Of a stretch of 64,000 bases of DNA, positions 26,691 through 35,531 are shown one piece after another. A program made the translations under genes and the position numbers. The stretch spans positions 62,001 to 126,000 of the forward strand of contig CBDCFM010000019.1 in the NCBI GenBank assembly GCA_965216035.1, given 5' to 3'. Numbering within the stretch: the first letter of the stretch is position 1; each line of letters begins with the position of its first letter. Below the pieces are notes generated by a model. That model was not told the origin of the DNA and did no database searches. It saw nothing but the letters and a program-made list of their open reading frames with translations. Origin of the DNA: G963664115 sp965216035. GTDB taxonomy: Bacteria; Acidobacteriota; Terriglobia; 20CM-2-55-15.

Positions 26691-27716
26691 ATGATGTATA
26701 TGATGTATGCCCGCCGTTCCCTATCCGTAGGGACGATGCTGTGTGTTCTGGCGATGGCCGCCGAGGCTCAGGAAGCTTTTGATCCGGGTGTCATGGTGGG
26801 CGAGATGGCTCCCAGTTTTCGACTTCCGGACCAGGACGGCCGCCTGCACGGTTTTGATTCGCTGAAAGGCGACAACGGTCTCGCGATATTGTTTTTCCGG
26901 TCGGCGGATTGGTGTCCTTTTTGTAAGACGGCTCTGGCACAGCTGGAGGACGCGCGGTCAGGATACGAGAGTCGGGGGTTGAAGGTGGTGGGGATCAGTT
27001 ACGACAGCATCGATATCTTAAAGACGTTTGAACAGCGTGTCGGAATCGGCTACCCGATGTTGTCCGACAGCGGTTCGAGAATCATCAGCGATTACGGCAT
27101 TTTGAACACGGATGTTCCTGCGGACAACCCGCAGTATGGTATCCCCCATCCCGGCATGTTCATCCTCGACGCTAACGGCAGGGTCGTGTCCAAGTACTTC
27201 GAGCAGAATTTTCGTGAACGCTTCACTCCGGCAACTATTCTGACCCGCGAGTATGGGGACGCTGGAGGGAAGGAGACCGAAATTCGGACCGAGCACTTTA
27301 CGATGACGACCCGACTGAGCCAGGACGCTGTTGCCAGGGGAAACCGGGTATCCATGATGTTGGCAATTGACCTGCCCGACCGGATGCATCTCTACGCACC
27401 TGGAGTAGAGGGATATCGGTCCGTAGCGTTGAACATTGATTCCCACCCCGCTGTGACGCTCGCTCCAACAGTGTTTCCAGAATCGGAGGTCCTGTACCTG
27501 GAAGCGATTGACGAGAGCGTTTCCGTCTATCACGACACCATCCGGTTAACGCGCGACTTCATTCTGGGACAAACGAACGCGGACCAGATTGTGCTGACAG
27601 GATCGCTGACCTACCAGGCCTGCAACGATGAAATCTGCTTCTTGCCTGCAGAGGTTCCTGTCCGATTTACCCTGAATGTGGGTGGGCTGGATACGGTTCG
27701 TGCAACCGGAAACTGA
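26691..27716 (+). CDS. Exported redoxin fused to a DsbD N-terminal-like domain
   Basis: A 341-residue protein with signal peptide (SLSVGTMLCVLAMAAEAQ). Residues about 30-185 are an AhpC/TSA redoxin: GEMAPSFRLPDQDGR and the redox pair CPFC in FFRSADWCPFCKTAL. Residues about 200-335 resemble the substrate-binding alpha domain of DsbD, with its redox Cys pair in TYQACNDEICFLPAEVPV. The combination suggests a periplasmic thiol reductase in which the second domain passes or receives electrons; this is inference. AGGAG before the first ATG (26691) supports the start; further ATGs follow at once. Confidence 0.85.
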   Translation: MMYMMYARRSLSVGTMLCVLAMAAEAQEAFDPGVMVGEMAPSFRLPDQDGRLHGFDSLKGDNGLAILFFRSADWCPFCKTALAQLEDARSGYESRGLKVVGISYDSIDILKTFEQRVGIGYPMLSDSGSRIISDYGILNTDVPADNPQYGIPHPGMFILDANGRVVSKYFEQNFRERFTPATILTREYGDAGGKETEIRTEHFTMTTRLSQDAVARGNRVSMMLAIDLPDRMHLYAPGVEGYRSVALNIDSHPAVTLAPTVFPESEVLYLEAIDESVSVYHDTIRLTRDFILGQTNADQIVLTGSLTYQACNDEICFLPAEVPVRFTLNVGGLDTVRATGN

Positions 27717-27918
27717 TCGGGAACAGGACGGCCCCGAACAGCCCCTTGGACCCGCTGCAGCCCGGGGCGCGCCGCACCGGGCGTTGTACCTTTAGCGTCG
27801 AACCCACCGTTCCACACGCCCTCTTGCAACTGTGACGGATAAGTGATTCAATCTTGCTGCATTATGTCGATTGACCCCGCGTCGTTCTCGACGTATGCGA
27901 TGGATGGAGGTCGTTTCG

Positions 27919-28350
27919 ATGAGCCTGAAAATTGAAACGCGCTTGGTTGGGGATGTGGTCGTTCTCGATGTCTCGGGACGGATCACGGCGGGCGATGGAT
28001 CCGACATTTTTCGCCAGGCGATCCGGGACCACGTGGCACAGGGCAGCAAGGACATCCTGCTCAACCTTCAGGATGTATCCTACATCGACAGCAGTGGCCT
28101 GGGTGAGCTGGTCCTGGGGCATGGAACCGTCACCCAGAACATATGCGACGAGTGCGGCGCGTCAGTTTTTCAGAATGACCATGGAGAGTGGGAGTCATGT
28201 CCACGTTGTGGGTCGAGGGGTCGCACGCCCTGGGGTCGTCTGAAGTTGACCAACCTTAACAGCCAGGTCCGCGAGTTACTTGAGTTTTCTCGACTGAACA
28301 GCGTTTTCGACGTTCATGATTCCGAAGAAACGGCGATCCAGAGTTTTTGA
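27919..28350 (+). CDS. STAS-domain protein with an inserted zinc ribbon
   Basis: A 143-residue anti-sigma-factor-antagonist-like protein. Residues 1-70 give the STAS start (LVGDVVVLDVSGRIT) and the helix site DVSYIDSSGLGEL, where Ser58/59 would be phosphorylated by an anti-sigma kinase. At residues 74-100 a ribbon with Cys76, Cys79, Cys94 and Cys97 (CxxC-14-CxxC) interrupts the fold, and the STAS domain then resumes (GRLKLTNLNSQVRELLEFSRL...). Normal homologues run straight from helix to strand. GGAGG precedes the ATG at 27919; the frame opens earlier at 27871 without support. No partner kinase or sigma factor is adjacent. Confidence 0.88.
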   Translation: MSLKIETRLVGDVVVLDVSGRITAGDGSDIFRQAIRDHVAQGSKDILLNLQDVSYIDSSGLGELVLGHGTVTQNICDECGASVFQNDHGEWESCPRCGSRGRTPWGRLKLTNLNSQVRELLEFSRLNSVFDVHDSEETAIQSF

Positions 28351-28425
28351 CGCCGTCGGACATCTATACTTCCTTGTGCACCGCTTTTCGATCCGCCCGG
28401 CCGCTAGATTATTGAGGGACTGAAT

Positions 28426-28929
28426 GTGAGACCTACGTCTGAACATGCGCGCGATGCGCCTTCAGAGTTCATAGAAGCGTCACGGACTTTAATCCGGGGA
28501 GACTACCTGCCGAAACTGCGGAAGTTCGCCGAGAGGATCGCTGAAGAGGATCTGTGGTGGCGTCCGAACGACGCGAGTAATAGTATCGGCAACCTCCTGC
28601 TGCACATGTCCGGGAATCTCCGGCAGTGGATCGTCAGCGGCGTTGGCGGTGCCCCCGATCAACGGGACCGGCCCTCTGAGTTTTCGGGGAAGGGCGGGCA
28701 ATCCTTGACAGAGCTGATGGAAACGGTTGAAACGACAGCCGCTGAAGTCGATCAGACCTTGGTCGAGGTGAGAGAAAGCTCGCTTACGGATAGGATCACC
28801 GTTCAGGGCCAGACCGTCACGCGACTACACGCCATCTACCATGCCATCGAGCATTTCGGCTATCACCTGGGACAGATCGCTTACATCGCAAAGCTCCGTA
28901 GAGGCGAGGATTTGAGCAAATTGCTCTGA
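28426..28929 (+). CDS. DinB-like (DUF1572-type) four-helix protein
   Basis: A 167-residue protein of the DinB/YfiT four-helix-bundle superfamily. Three histidines suitable for a metal site are spread as in the family: NLLLHMSGNLRQW (about residue 62), HAIYHAIEHFGYHLGQIAYI (about residues 140-157). Members are metal-dependent thiol transferases or have no known activity. The start is GTG at 28426 with GAGGG upstream. tRNA-Cys follows 58 bases after the stop. Confidence 0.85.
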   Translation: MRPTSEHARDAPSEFIEASRTLIRGDYLPKLRKFAERIAEEDLWWRPNDASNSIGNLLLHMSGNLRQWIVSGVGGAPDQRDRPSEFSGKGGQSLTELMETVETTAAEVDQTLVEVRESSLTDRITVQGQTVTRLHAIYHAIEHFGYHLGQIAYIAKLRRGEDLSKLL

Positions 28930-28987
28930 CGCTGGCCGTTTTACGCGGTAGTTTGGCGTAGGTATAATAGTTTTTTTGAGCGGATGC

Positions 28988-29059
28988 GGCGCCGTACCCA
29001 AGTGGTAAGGGAGAGGTCTGCAAAACCTTTATGCACCGGTTCGAATCCGGTCGGCGCCT
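28988..29059 (+). tRNA. tRNA-Cys (GCA)
   Basis: A 72-base cloverleaf: acceptor GGCGCCG/CGGCGCC, anticodon loop CTGCAAA with GCA, T arm CCGGTTCGAATCCGG, and discriminator T as expected for tRNA-Cys. GTATAAT at 28962 is a good -10 box. Confidence 0.97.
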
Positions 29060-29653
29060 CTTTGAGATCAGCGCGTTACGGACTCGGCTCCTGGTTGGGA
29101 CTGTGCCACCGTAGTGGAAACTGTAATGACTACTTTCACTGAAGGGTGGGCCGGCCTTTTTCATCCCCTCGACCTCAGCGATTTCTTTCGCCGCCGCGAG
29201 GCCCTGACAACTTCTTTCCGGTGCTGTTCCCGAAGAGCTTAGCGCAAGATTATATTCAGCTTGGGGTGGGCGACGGAATGGGCAGGCGTCGGCGTGTTCG
29301 TGCTGGCTGCTGTGGCCCGGGTCGCTTCGGCGGCCACAAATCGTAGATGCGGAACAGCGGGCGGATCTTTGAGCCCTCAAGCGCCGTTGTGTGGGCGTTG
29401 CTGGCTTTCAACATAGGCACTTTCGGATCGTTGCGGTCTGGGAACAAGTATCTGACGTTGGTCGGCCGCGCCCGCCGTTTGACAGACTCCCATTCAGATC
29501 AGTCGAGCGCTGTCCCGCGTCAAGCCGCGGGAAAGAAACGTATCACTTGACATGACTTAAGGAAAGTGTTAGAGATAAATTATGATTATTTCGTCTATTT
29601 CCGAATTGACGCGACGTTGCGTTTCCCTGCGCTGTAGCGTTGGCCAGATATAC
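29060..29653. other. Non-coding interval before the beta-helix gene
   Basis: No gene is supported. A promoter-like TTGACA (29547-29552) with TAGAGA (29570-29575) after a 17-base spacer lies 78 bases before the next gene. CCGCG...CGCGG near 29516-29530 can form a small hairpin. Open frames here are antisense to the tRNA or lack any family signal. Confidence 0.5.
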
Positions 29654-31159
29654 ATGAAGCGATTGCTCATACTGCCTATGTTCGTAGCCGCATGTGCGCT
29701 GACTGCTGCGGCCCAGACGACCTACTATGTGGACGAGAACGACCCTGGGGCGTCGAACGCCAACACCGGGTCCTCCGCGTCGCCTTTGGTCACGATCGGC
29801 GAGTGTGAAAACCGGATGACTGCAGGGGACACCTGTATTGTCAAGAACACAGGAGGCACATACTCCGGTTTCTCCACTAACACCAGTGGTTCTCCAGGCA
29901 ACTACATCACCTATCGGGCCCAGCCCGGGGGGACCCAACCCTCCATTACGGGTGACGTCGACTTCGGTAGTTCATCCTACGTCGTTGTCGACGGATTCCA
30001 CATGAATAGTGCCTCGTTTAACGGGAATGGATGTGATTTCATTACGATGCAGAACAATTTGATCGACAAGAGCGGTACCGGAATCACGGAGGTCGAGGAC
30101 TGCGACGACGTTTTGATGTCTGGCAACACCTTCGAACGAATTACGGATGACGCAATCAACCAGTGGGGACGCCGATGGACGATTCGCGACAACATCGTCG
30201 TGGATCAAGCTGCTTGTTGCGGCTACCACATGGACTTTTGGCAAAGCTATTGCAATGGTGGATCGGTCCCATCCCGCGTTCCTGCCGACTACACCCTCTT
30301 TGAGAACAATCTCTACGCCAATGTATCCGGCGGGGACACGCACTTCTTCTTCTTCCATCAGACTTCATCTTGTGGCTCCGACATGGGCACGAACTTTATC
30401 ATCCGGCACAACAAAGTCCGGAAGGTCGGGTCCTCCGGCGTCACGTTCCAAGACAATTCGAGCCCGGGGTTTCAAGGACTCGCGATCTACAACAATACGT
30501 TTATAGAACTGTACGACGGTTCTCCTGACTCATGGCAGGACTATATTGGCATAGTTGATTCTGCAGTGGGAACCAAGTTCTTCTACAATAACCTCCTGTA
30601 TGACACCGTCGATCCCGTGGGTTCGGAAGGGATTTACCCCTCTAATAATGTCTCGGGCTGCACGCTTGCTTACGATTCCTCGTCGTCGATCTCGATCGAT
30701 GGTGCTCTCGCGAATGATGCCAACCGGATCGTCAAGCAGAATCCGGATCTTAGTGACTACGCGAACGACGATTTCACGCTCGCCGCAACGTCACCTGCAA
30801 TTGACGCGGGTTGCCCGTTAACGTCGGTGGCCACCGCCGATTCTGGCTCGGGCACCTCCCTGACTGTGGACGACCCCTGGCTGTTCTCTCCGGGATGGGG
30901 TGGGGCCGATGGGGACTGTGTGGCAGTCGGTACGTTGTCGAATACGACCTGTATCACCAGCATCAATTACGATACCGGCGTCCTGACCATCGCCTCTGCC
31001 GTAAGCCGCAATGACGGCGACAATGTCTGGCTTTACAGTGACTCGAATGGCACGGTGGTCCTCAAGGGTAGTGCGCCCGATATCGGTGCCGAGGAGTCCG
31101 GGCCGACTGCTCCGGATACAACACCGCCGACTATTTCAGAACTTTTTCCTAATAATTGA
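29654..31159 (+). CDS. Secreted right-handed beta-helix protein, apparently shortened
   Basis: A 501-residue exported protein (signal LLILPMFVAACALTAAAQ). The start TTYYVDENDPGASNANTGSS and the repeated short strands with Asn ladders (MQNNLIDKSG, MSGNTFERIT, IYNNTFIELY) are typical of secreted parallel beta-helix proteins that bind or cut polysaccharide. PDIGAEE near the end is a common C-terminal mark. In relatives PDTTPPTIS opens an Ig-like repeat or sorting domain, whereas here it stops at ELFPNN, so the tail may be lost. The ATG at 29654 is chosen for the signal peptide. A terminator follows at once. Confidence 0.82.
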   Translation: MKRLLILPMFVAACALTAAAQTTYYVDENDPGASNANTGSSASPLVTIGECENRMTAGDTCIVKNTGGTYSGFSTNTSGSPGNYITYRAQPGGTQPSITGDVDFGSSSYVVVDGFHMNSASFNGNGCDFITMQNNLIDKSGTGITEVEDCDDVLMSGNTFERITDDAINQWGRRWTIRDNIVVDQAACCGYHMDFWQSYCNGGSVPSRVPADYTLFENNLYANVSGGDTHFFFFHQTSSCGSDMGTNFIIRHNKVRKVGSSGVTFQDNSSPGFQGLAIYNNTFIELYDGSPDSWQDYIGIVDSAVGTKFFYNNLLYDTVDPVGSEGIYPSNNVSGCTLAYDSSSSISIDGALANDANRIVKQNPDLSDYANDDFTLAATSPAIDAGCPLTSVATADSGSGTSLTVDDPWLFSPGWGGADGDCVAVGTLSNTTCITSINYDTGVLTIASAVSRNDGDNVWLYSDSNGTVVLKGSAPDIGAEESGPTAPDTTPPTISELFPNN

Positions 31160-31190
31160 AACCCCTGTGGCGTTGTGTCGCAGGGTTTTC
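31158..31190 (+). terminator. Intrinsic terminator of the beta-helix gene
   Basis: GAAACCCCTG (31158-31167) pairs with CAGGGTTTTC (31181-31190), nine of ten positions, right at the stop codon. It can also serve argR from the other side. Confidence 0.65.
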
Positions 31191-31414
31191 AAAAGGTTCA
31201 TTGCGATGGCGGCGGGGCCGGTCGGCTCCTGCCGCTATCGTGTATTGCTGAAAGTGGCTGAAAGCTTCAGGGGCGGTTTGTGACCACCCCTTATTGCGCG
31301 CTAAGGCGTGGGGGGGGGGGGGGGGGGCCGGGCGAAGGACGGTGGATCCCATCTCCAGAGATCGCCAAGAAATGCCCGCATCTACAGCCTGTATCGGACT
31401 ACAACCGCGGACCA
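31160..31414. other. Convergent intergenic region with an 18-base G run
   Basis: It contains the terminator above, a second hairpin AGGGGCGGT/ACCACCCCT near 31269-31291, and an uninterrupted run of 18 G at 31310-31327. Such a run is unusual and could be a slippage hotspot or an assembly artefact. No gene. Confidence 0.6.
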
Positions 31415-31858
31415 CTAGGTTCTCAGATCTTCGGTTCGATTCAGGGTTTCTTCGAGATCATCAATTGAGCGGCAGAGGACGAAGATCGTGTCGTCTCCCG
31501 CAATAGTGCCCACAATTTCGGTCCACCCTGCGTTGTCTATAGCGTTTGCGACGGTCGAGGCGCTGCCGGTCGTGGTCTTGAGAACGAGCAGCGGCGCCAC
31601 GCTGTCGATTTCGACAACATAGTTGCTTAAGACGCGACGTAAGACCCGTTCTGAGGTGGGTCTGGCCTCGGGACGTCCCACGAGATAGGCGTTGCCCGCC
31701 TTGATCAGGCCAAGTTCCTGAATATCCCGTGACAACGTGGCCTGGGAAACTTCGATGCCGTTGCTGTGCAGTTCATCGGCCAGAACTTGCTGGCTTTCGA
31801 TGCGATTTTGCCGAACAAGTTCTAAAATAGAGTTTTGGCGATCTCGTTTGCTGCTCAT
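31415..31858 (-). CDS. argR: Arginine repressor
   Basis: A 147-residue ArgR. The N-terminal winged helix contains RQNRIESQQVLADEL and VSQATLSRDIQELGLIK, the DNA-reading helix. The C-terminal domain (GTIAGDDTIFVLCR) holds the GTIAGDDT arginine-binding loop used for hexamer formation. It senses arginine and represses arginine genes. The ATG at 31858 starts at the conserved N-terminus; the frame opens at 31915. The gene is divergent from argB across a 110-base gap with two ARG boxes, so it probably controls itself and the operon. Confidence 0.95.
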   Translation of the reverse strand: MSSKRDRQNSILELVRQNRIESQQVLADELHSNGIEVSQATLSRDIQELGLIKAGNAYLVGRPEARPTSERVLRRVLSNYVVEIDSVAPLLVLKTTTGSASTVANAIDNAGWTEIVGTIAGDDTIFVLCRSIDDLEETLNRTEDLRT

Positions 31859-31888
31859 TTGGGTACGACAAATTATATAGCAAAAGGC

Positions 31889-31918
31889 TTGACTTCTTAG
31901 GCTTTCAGAGCGCATAAT
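31889..31918 (+). promoter_or_regulatory. Promoter of the argB operon
   Basis: TTGACT (31889-31894) and CATAAT (31913-31918) with an 18-base spacer. The -10 lies inside the first ARG box, the classic layout for ArgR repression. Confidence 0.55.
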
Positions 31919-31925
31919 TATTCAT
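31912..31925. promoter_or_regulatory. ARG box 1
   Basis: GCATAATTATTCAT resembles half-to-full ArgR boxes (consensus TGAATAATTATTCA). It lies in the argR-argB gap and overlaps the -10. Confidence 0.65.
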
Positions 31926-31932
31926 CCTTTGG

Positions 31933-31948
31933 GGATGAATATTCATCC
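31933..31948. promoter_or_regulatory. ARG box 2
   Basis: GGATGAATATTCATCC is a perfect 16-base palindrome containing TGAAT...ATTCA, about 22 bases from the first box, the spacing common for ArgR pairs. Confidence 0.75.
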
Positions 31949-31968
31949 TCGCTGTGGGAAGCTCGACT

Positions 31969-32886
31969 ATGAAGACATCCCCAACAACTGCAGCATGGCC
32001 CGTTCTGGATAAATATCGCAGTACGTGTTTCGTTGTGAAGCTCGGCGGCCAGCCGCTGGCGGACCCGGAAGCACTCAACAGCCTCGCTTTCGATTTATCC
32101 ATTCTCCGTCAGGCTGGGATTCGTGTCGTCGTCGTTCATGGGGGCGGTCCCCAGCTGTCGGAGCTGTCAAACCGGCTTGGCCTGGAAACAAAGAAAATCG
32201 ACGGTCGCCGGATTACGGATGACACCACCTTGAAGCTGGCAAAAATGGTTTTCGCCGGTGAGATTTCGACGGATATCGTAGCCGCTCTCCGCCGCCATGG
32301 AGTGCCCGGCATTGGACTGAGCGGGGTCGACGGCCAGCTGATCGATGCCGACCGTCGGGCTCCGGTTATGCGGGTCAACCAGGAAACCGGCGAGGACGAG
32401 TTGATCGACTTTGAACATGTGGGTGATGTCCGTCACGTGGACCCATCCGTTTTGAACGTATTGCTCGATCAGGGCTTTGTTCCCGTCGTTGCTTCTCTTG
32501 GATCGGATGAAGCCGGCTCCGTCCTCAACATCAATGCCGATACCGTTGCTGCAGATCTTGCGATAGCCATTGGGGCAGCGAAACTGGTTGTGATGTCTGA
32601 CGTCCCTGGGTTGTTACGCGACGTTGGAGATCGCGATAGCCGGATTCCGGATATTACAGTCGATGATATTCGAACACTCCAGCAGAACGGTGGCGTGTCG
32701 GGTGGCATGCTTCCGAAGCTCGAGGGCATCATCCGCGCGATCGAATCCGGTACAGAAGAGATCCACATCCTGGATGGGCATACGCCGCACGCCCTTCTCG
32801 ACGAGCTCAGCGGACCCGGCACCCACGGCACCTTCATTTCAGCCAGGCACGCGGGAAATGTGTCGATCGGGCACGGATCGGCCTGA
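31969..32886 (+). CDS. argB: N-acylglutamate kinase
   Basis: A 305-residue amino-acid kinase that phosphorylates N-acetyl- or N-succinylglutamate, the second step of arginine synthesis. Marks: KLGGQPLADPEALNS, VVVHGGGPQLSELSNRLG, NINADTVAADLAIAIGA, and SGGMLPKLEGIIRAIE for ATP and acyl-glutamate binding. Which acyl group it uses cannot be read directly, but argF' argues for succinyl. The ATG at 31969 is preferred over a GTG at 31954. Its stop overlaps the argH start by one base (TGATG). Confidence 0.94.
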   Translation: MKTSPTTAAWPVLDKYRSTCFVVKLGGQPLADPEALNSLAFDLSILRQAGIRVVVVHGGGPQLSELSNRLGLETKKIDGRRITDDTTLKLAKMVFAGEISTDIVAALRRHGVPGIGLSGVDGQLIDADRRAPVMRVNQETGEDELIDFEHVGDVRHVDPSVLNVLLDQGFVPVVASLGSDEAGSVLNINADTVAADLAIAIGAAKLVVMSDVPGLLRDVGDRDSRIPDITVDDIRTLQQNGGVSGGMLPKLEGIIRAIESGTEEIHILDGHTPHALLDELSGPGTHGTFISARHAGNVSIGHGSA

Positions 32887-34313
32887 TGCGCCCCGCTCGG
32901 TTTGCGGCGCCAATGAACCCTCACTTCCGCGCCCTCAACGCCAGTATTGGTTTCGATAAGCGTTTGCTCCACGAGGACATCGACGGGAGTTGTGCGTGGG
33001 TTCGCGCGCTCTCCCGCTCCGGACTTCTGTCCGAAGAGGAGGCGCAACAGATCGAGGAAGGCCTGGAAACAGTCCGACAGGGGATCGCCTCAGGCGACCT
33101 GCCGCTCTCAGAAGAGCTGGAAGACATTCACATGAACGTGGAGTCGCTGCTTGCGGATGCAGTGGGTCCCGTAGCTGGAAAGCTTCACACTGGCCGCAGC
33201 CGCAACGAGCAGGTGGCAACAGATCTGAGGCTCTACCTGCGTCGCCGCTCCCGTGAAATTGGGGCAGATCTTCTGTCACTTGTGTCAACGCTCGCCGAGA
33301 CGGCGAAGCGGAACCACGATGTGGTCGTCCCGGCCTACACACATTTGCAGAGGGCCCAGCCCGTTTTGTTCGCTCACCATTTCCTCGCGTACTCAGAGAT
33401 GTTTCTCAGAGATCACGAGCGGCTTCTCTGGGCGTCGAATCAAGCCGATGCCTGTGTGCTGGGTGCTGGCGCCTGCGTTGGCAATCAGTTTGGCATCGAT
33501 CGGGAATACCTGCGTGAGAACCTCGGTTTTGCTCGGCTCACCCATAACTCTCTGGACGCGGTAAGCGATCGGGATTTCGTGTGCGACTTCCTGCATGCGG
33601 CGGTCATGTTTCTGGTCCATGTGTCCCGTTTGAGCGAGGACATCATCCTGTGGTCGTCTTCCGAATTCGGGTTCATCGACCTGGACGAATCCGTCTCTTC
33701 GGGGAGTTCGATGCTCCCGCAAAAGAAGAATCCAGATGCGTGCGAGCTGGGGCGCGGGAAATGCGGGCGTGTGCTGGGGCATTTTGTCGCTGCGGTTTCA
33801 ATGTTGAAAGGGTTGCCGCTTTCCTACAACAAGGATCTCCAGGAGGACAAGGAAGGGGCGTTTGACACAGTCGATACGGTGTCGGCGCTGATACCGGTCT
33901 TCGATGTCGTCGTGGGTAGCTTGCGCGTCAATCGCGCGCGCGCGCGGGCCGCACTTCGAGGAGGATATCTGGAGGCCATTTCCGTTTCCGACTATCTCAC
34001 ACGAAAGGGAATGCCCTTTCGTGAAGCGCACTCGGTTGCGGGCAAGCTGGTCCGGTTGGCCGAAGGGCGCGGCGTGTCACTGTTGGAGTTGTCGATTGAG
34101 GACTACCGGGAGCTTGCGGGTGACATGGCCGACAGAGTGGAGGAAGACCTGTTTGGAGCCATTACGCTGGAGGCTGCTTTGGAGAGCAAAGACGTCGTCG
34201 GTGGAACCGCGCCGGCTCGGGTGGCTGAGGAAATTGATCGTGTAGTGAAGCGGGTCGAAACGCTTCGAGAAAATCATAACCCCGGTAGTCGAGTGGTAAC
34301 TCGTGGCGGATAA
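32886..34313 (+). CDS. argH: Argininosuccinate lyase
   Basis: A 475-residue lyase that splits argininosuccinate to arginine and fumarate, the final step. The superfamily signature GSSMLPQKKNPDACE lies near residue 277, and TGRSRNEQVATDLRLYLR and HLQRAQPVLFAHH are substrate-site segments. Its start overlaps argB and its end overlaps argG by 11 bases, consistent with one operon. Placement near the front of the operon differs from argGH order. Confidence 0.95.
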   Translation: MRPARFAAPMNPHFRALNASIGFDKRLLHEDIDGSCAWVRALSRSGLLSEEEAQQIEEGLETVRQGIASGDLPLSEELEDIHMNVESLLADAVGPVAGKLHTGRSRNEQVATDLRLYLRRRSREIGADLLSLVSTLAETAKRNHDVVVPAYTHLQRAQPVLFAHHFLAYSEMFLRDHERLLWASNQADACVLGAGACVGNQFGIDREYLRENLGFARLTHNSLDAVSDRDFVCDFLHAAVMFLVHVSRLSEDIILWSSSEFGFIDLDESVSSGSSMLPQKKNPDACELGRGKCGRVLGHFVAAVSMLKGLPLSYNKDLQEDKEGAFDTVDTVSALIPVFDVVVGSLRVNRARARAALRGGYLEAISVSDYLTRKGMPFREAHSVAGKLVRLAEGRGVSLLELSIEDYRELAGDMADRVEEDLFGAITLEAALESKDVVGGTAPARVAEEIDRVVKRVETLRENHNPGSRVVTRGG

Positions 34314-35511
34314 GAAGAAAGTCATATTGGCGTACTCAGGAGGTTTGGACACTTCCTATTGTGTCCTGTACCTCCAGGAGCGGGGATTCGAGGTGACTAC
34401 ACTCACCGTTGATACCGGCGGTTTTTCCGCCTCCGAGCTCAGTGAAATGGAGGCGCGCGCCAGGAAGCTCGGGGCGGCGGAACATCACACAGTTGATGCG
34501 CGAGCGCAGGTGTTCGACGAGTACGTCAGCTACCAGATCAAGGGCAATGTCTTGCGGGGGCAGGTCTACCCGCTGGCAGTGGCAGCCGAGCGTGTGGTCC
34601 AGGCATCGGTGGTGGCCGAATATGCTCTCCGTGTCGGTGCCGCGGCCATAGCCCACGGATCCACGGGTGCCGGAAACGACCAGGTTCGTTTCGATGTTGT
34701 ATTCCAGGTGCTGTGTCCCGAGCTGGAAATCATCACACCGGTCCGGGACGAAACATTGACCCGGGAGGAGGAGTATTCGAAACTGGCCGAGCGTGGAGTC
34801 GATATTCCCGCTTCGACACGGCAGTATTCGATCAACATGGGACTTTGGGGCGGAACGATCGGGGGTGCGGAAACACACGATTCGTGGGCAGAGATTCCGA
34901 AGCGGGTATATGACCTGGTTCTCAACAGCCACAAGGCGACGGAGTCCGAGCAGATTGCAATTGAATTTGAAAAAGGCATCCCAACGAAAATCGATGGCAC
35001 CGCCTATGGGGGGCCGGAGTTAATTGCCGTGCTCGGGGACAAGTGCCGCCAGCATCGAGTGGGTTTGGATATCCATATCGGCGACACAGTGCTGGGGATC
35101 AAGGGGCGTATCGCCTTTGAAGCCGGTGCCGCTATCGTGCTGATCAAAGCGCACAGGGAGCTGGAGAAGATCACCACCACGTCCTGGCAGCGTTTCTGGA
35201 AAGACCAGTTGGGCGAGTTCTACGGAAAGCTGTTGCACGAGGGCCAGGCCTTTGAGCCCGCCCTGCGGGATATCGAAGCGCTGATCGACAGTTCCCAGGA
35301 GCGTGTGTCGGGTGAGGCGCGCGTCCGCCTTGATCAGGGCAATTTTGCCGTAACGGGTGTCCGGAGCCGGCACAGCATGATGGACTCCGAGGTCGGAGTG
35401 TACGGCGAAATGCCACTACTCTGGGACGGTCCCGACACGCGAGGATACGCCAAGATCGTTGCGGTGCCGGCACGACTGCATCGAAGCGCCGCTGGCAGAG
35501 GATCCAAGTGA
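34303..35511 (+). CDS. argG: Argininosuccinate synthase
   Basis: A 402-residue ATP-pyrophosphatase that joins citrulline and aspartate. KVILAYSGGLDTSYCVLYL is the PP-loop, HGSTGAGNDQVRFDVVF the citrulline/aspartate site, and SINMGLWGGTIGGAETHDSW a late conserved segment. The enzyme needs free citrulline, so an N-acylcitrulline deacylase must exist elsewhere because argF' makes acyl-citrulline. The GTG start at 34303 overlaps argH. The downstream gene overlaps or follows within 21 bases. Confidence 0.95.
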   Translation: MADKKKVILAYSGGLDTSYCVLYLQERGFEVTTLTVDTGGFSASELSEMEARARKLGAAEHHTVDARAQVFDEYVSYQIKGNVLRGQVYPLAVAAERVVQASVVAEYALRVGAAAIAHGSTGAGNDQVRFDVVFQVLCPELEIITPVRDETLTREEEYSKLAERGVDIPASTRQYSINMGLWGGTIGGAETHDSWAEIPKRVYDLVLNSHKATESEQIAIEFEKGIPTKIDGTAYGGPELIAVLGDKCRQHRVGLDIHIGDTVLGIKGRIAFEAGAAIVLIKAHRELEKITTTSWQRFWKDQLGEFYGKLLHEGQAFEPALRDIEALIDSSQERVSGEARVRLDQGNFAVTGVRSRHSMMDSEVGVYGEMPLLWDGPDTRGYAKIVAVPARLHRSAAGRGSK

Positions 35512-35531
35512 TTCCAGGTCGTGGAGCAAAG

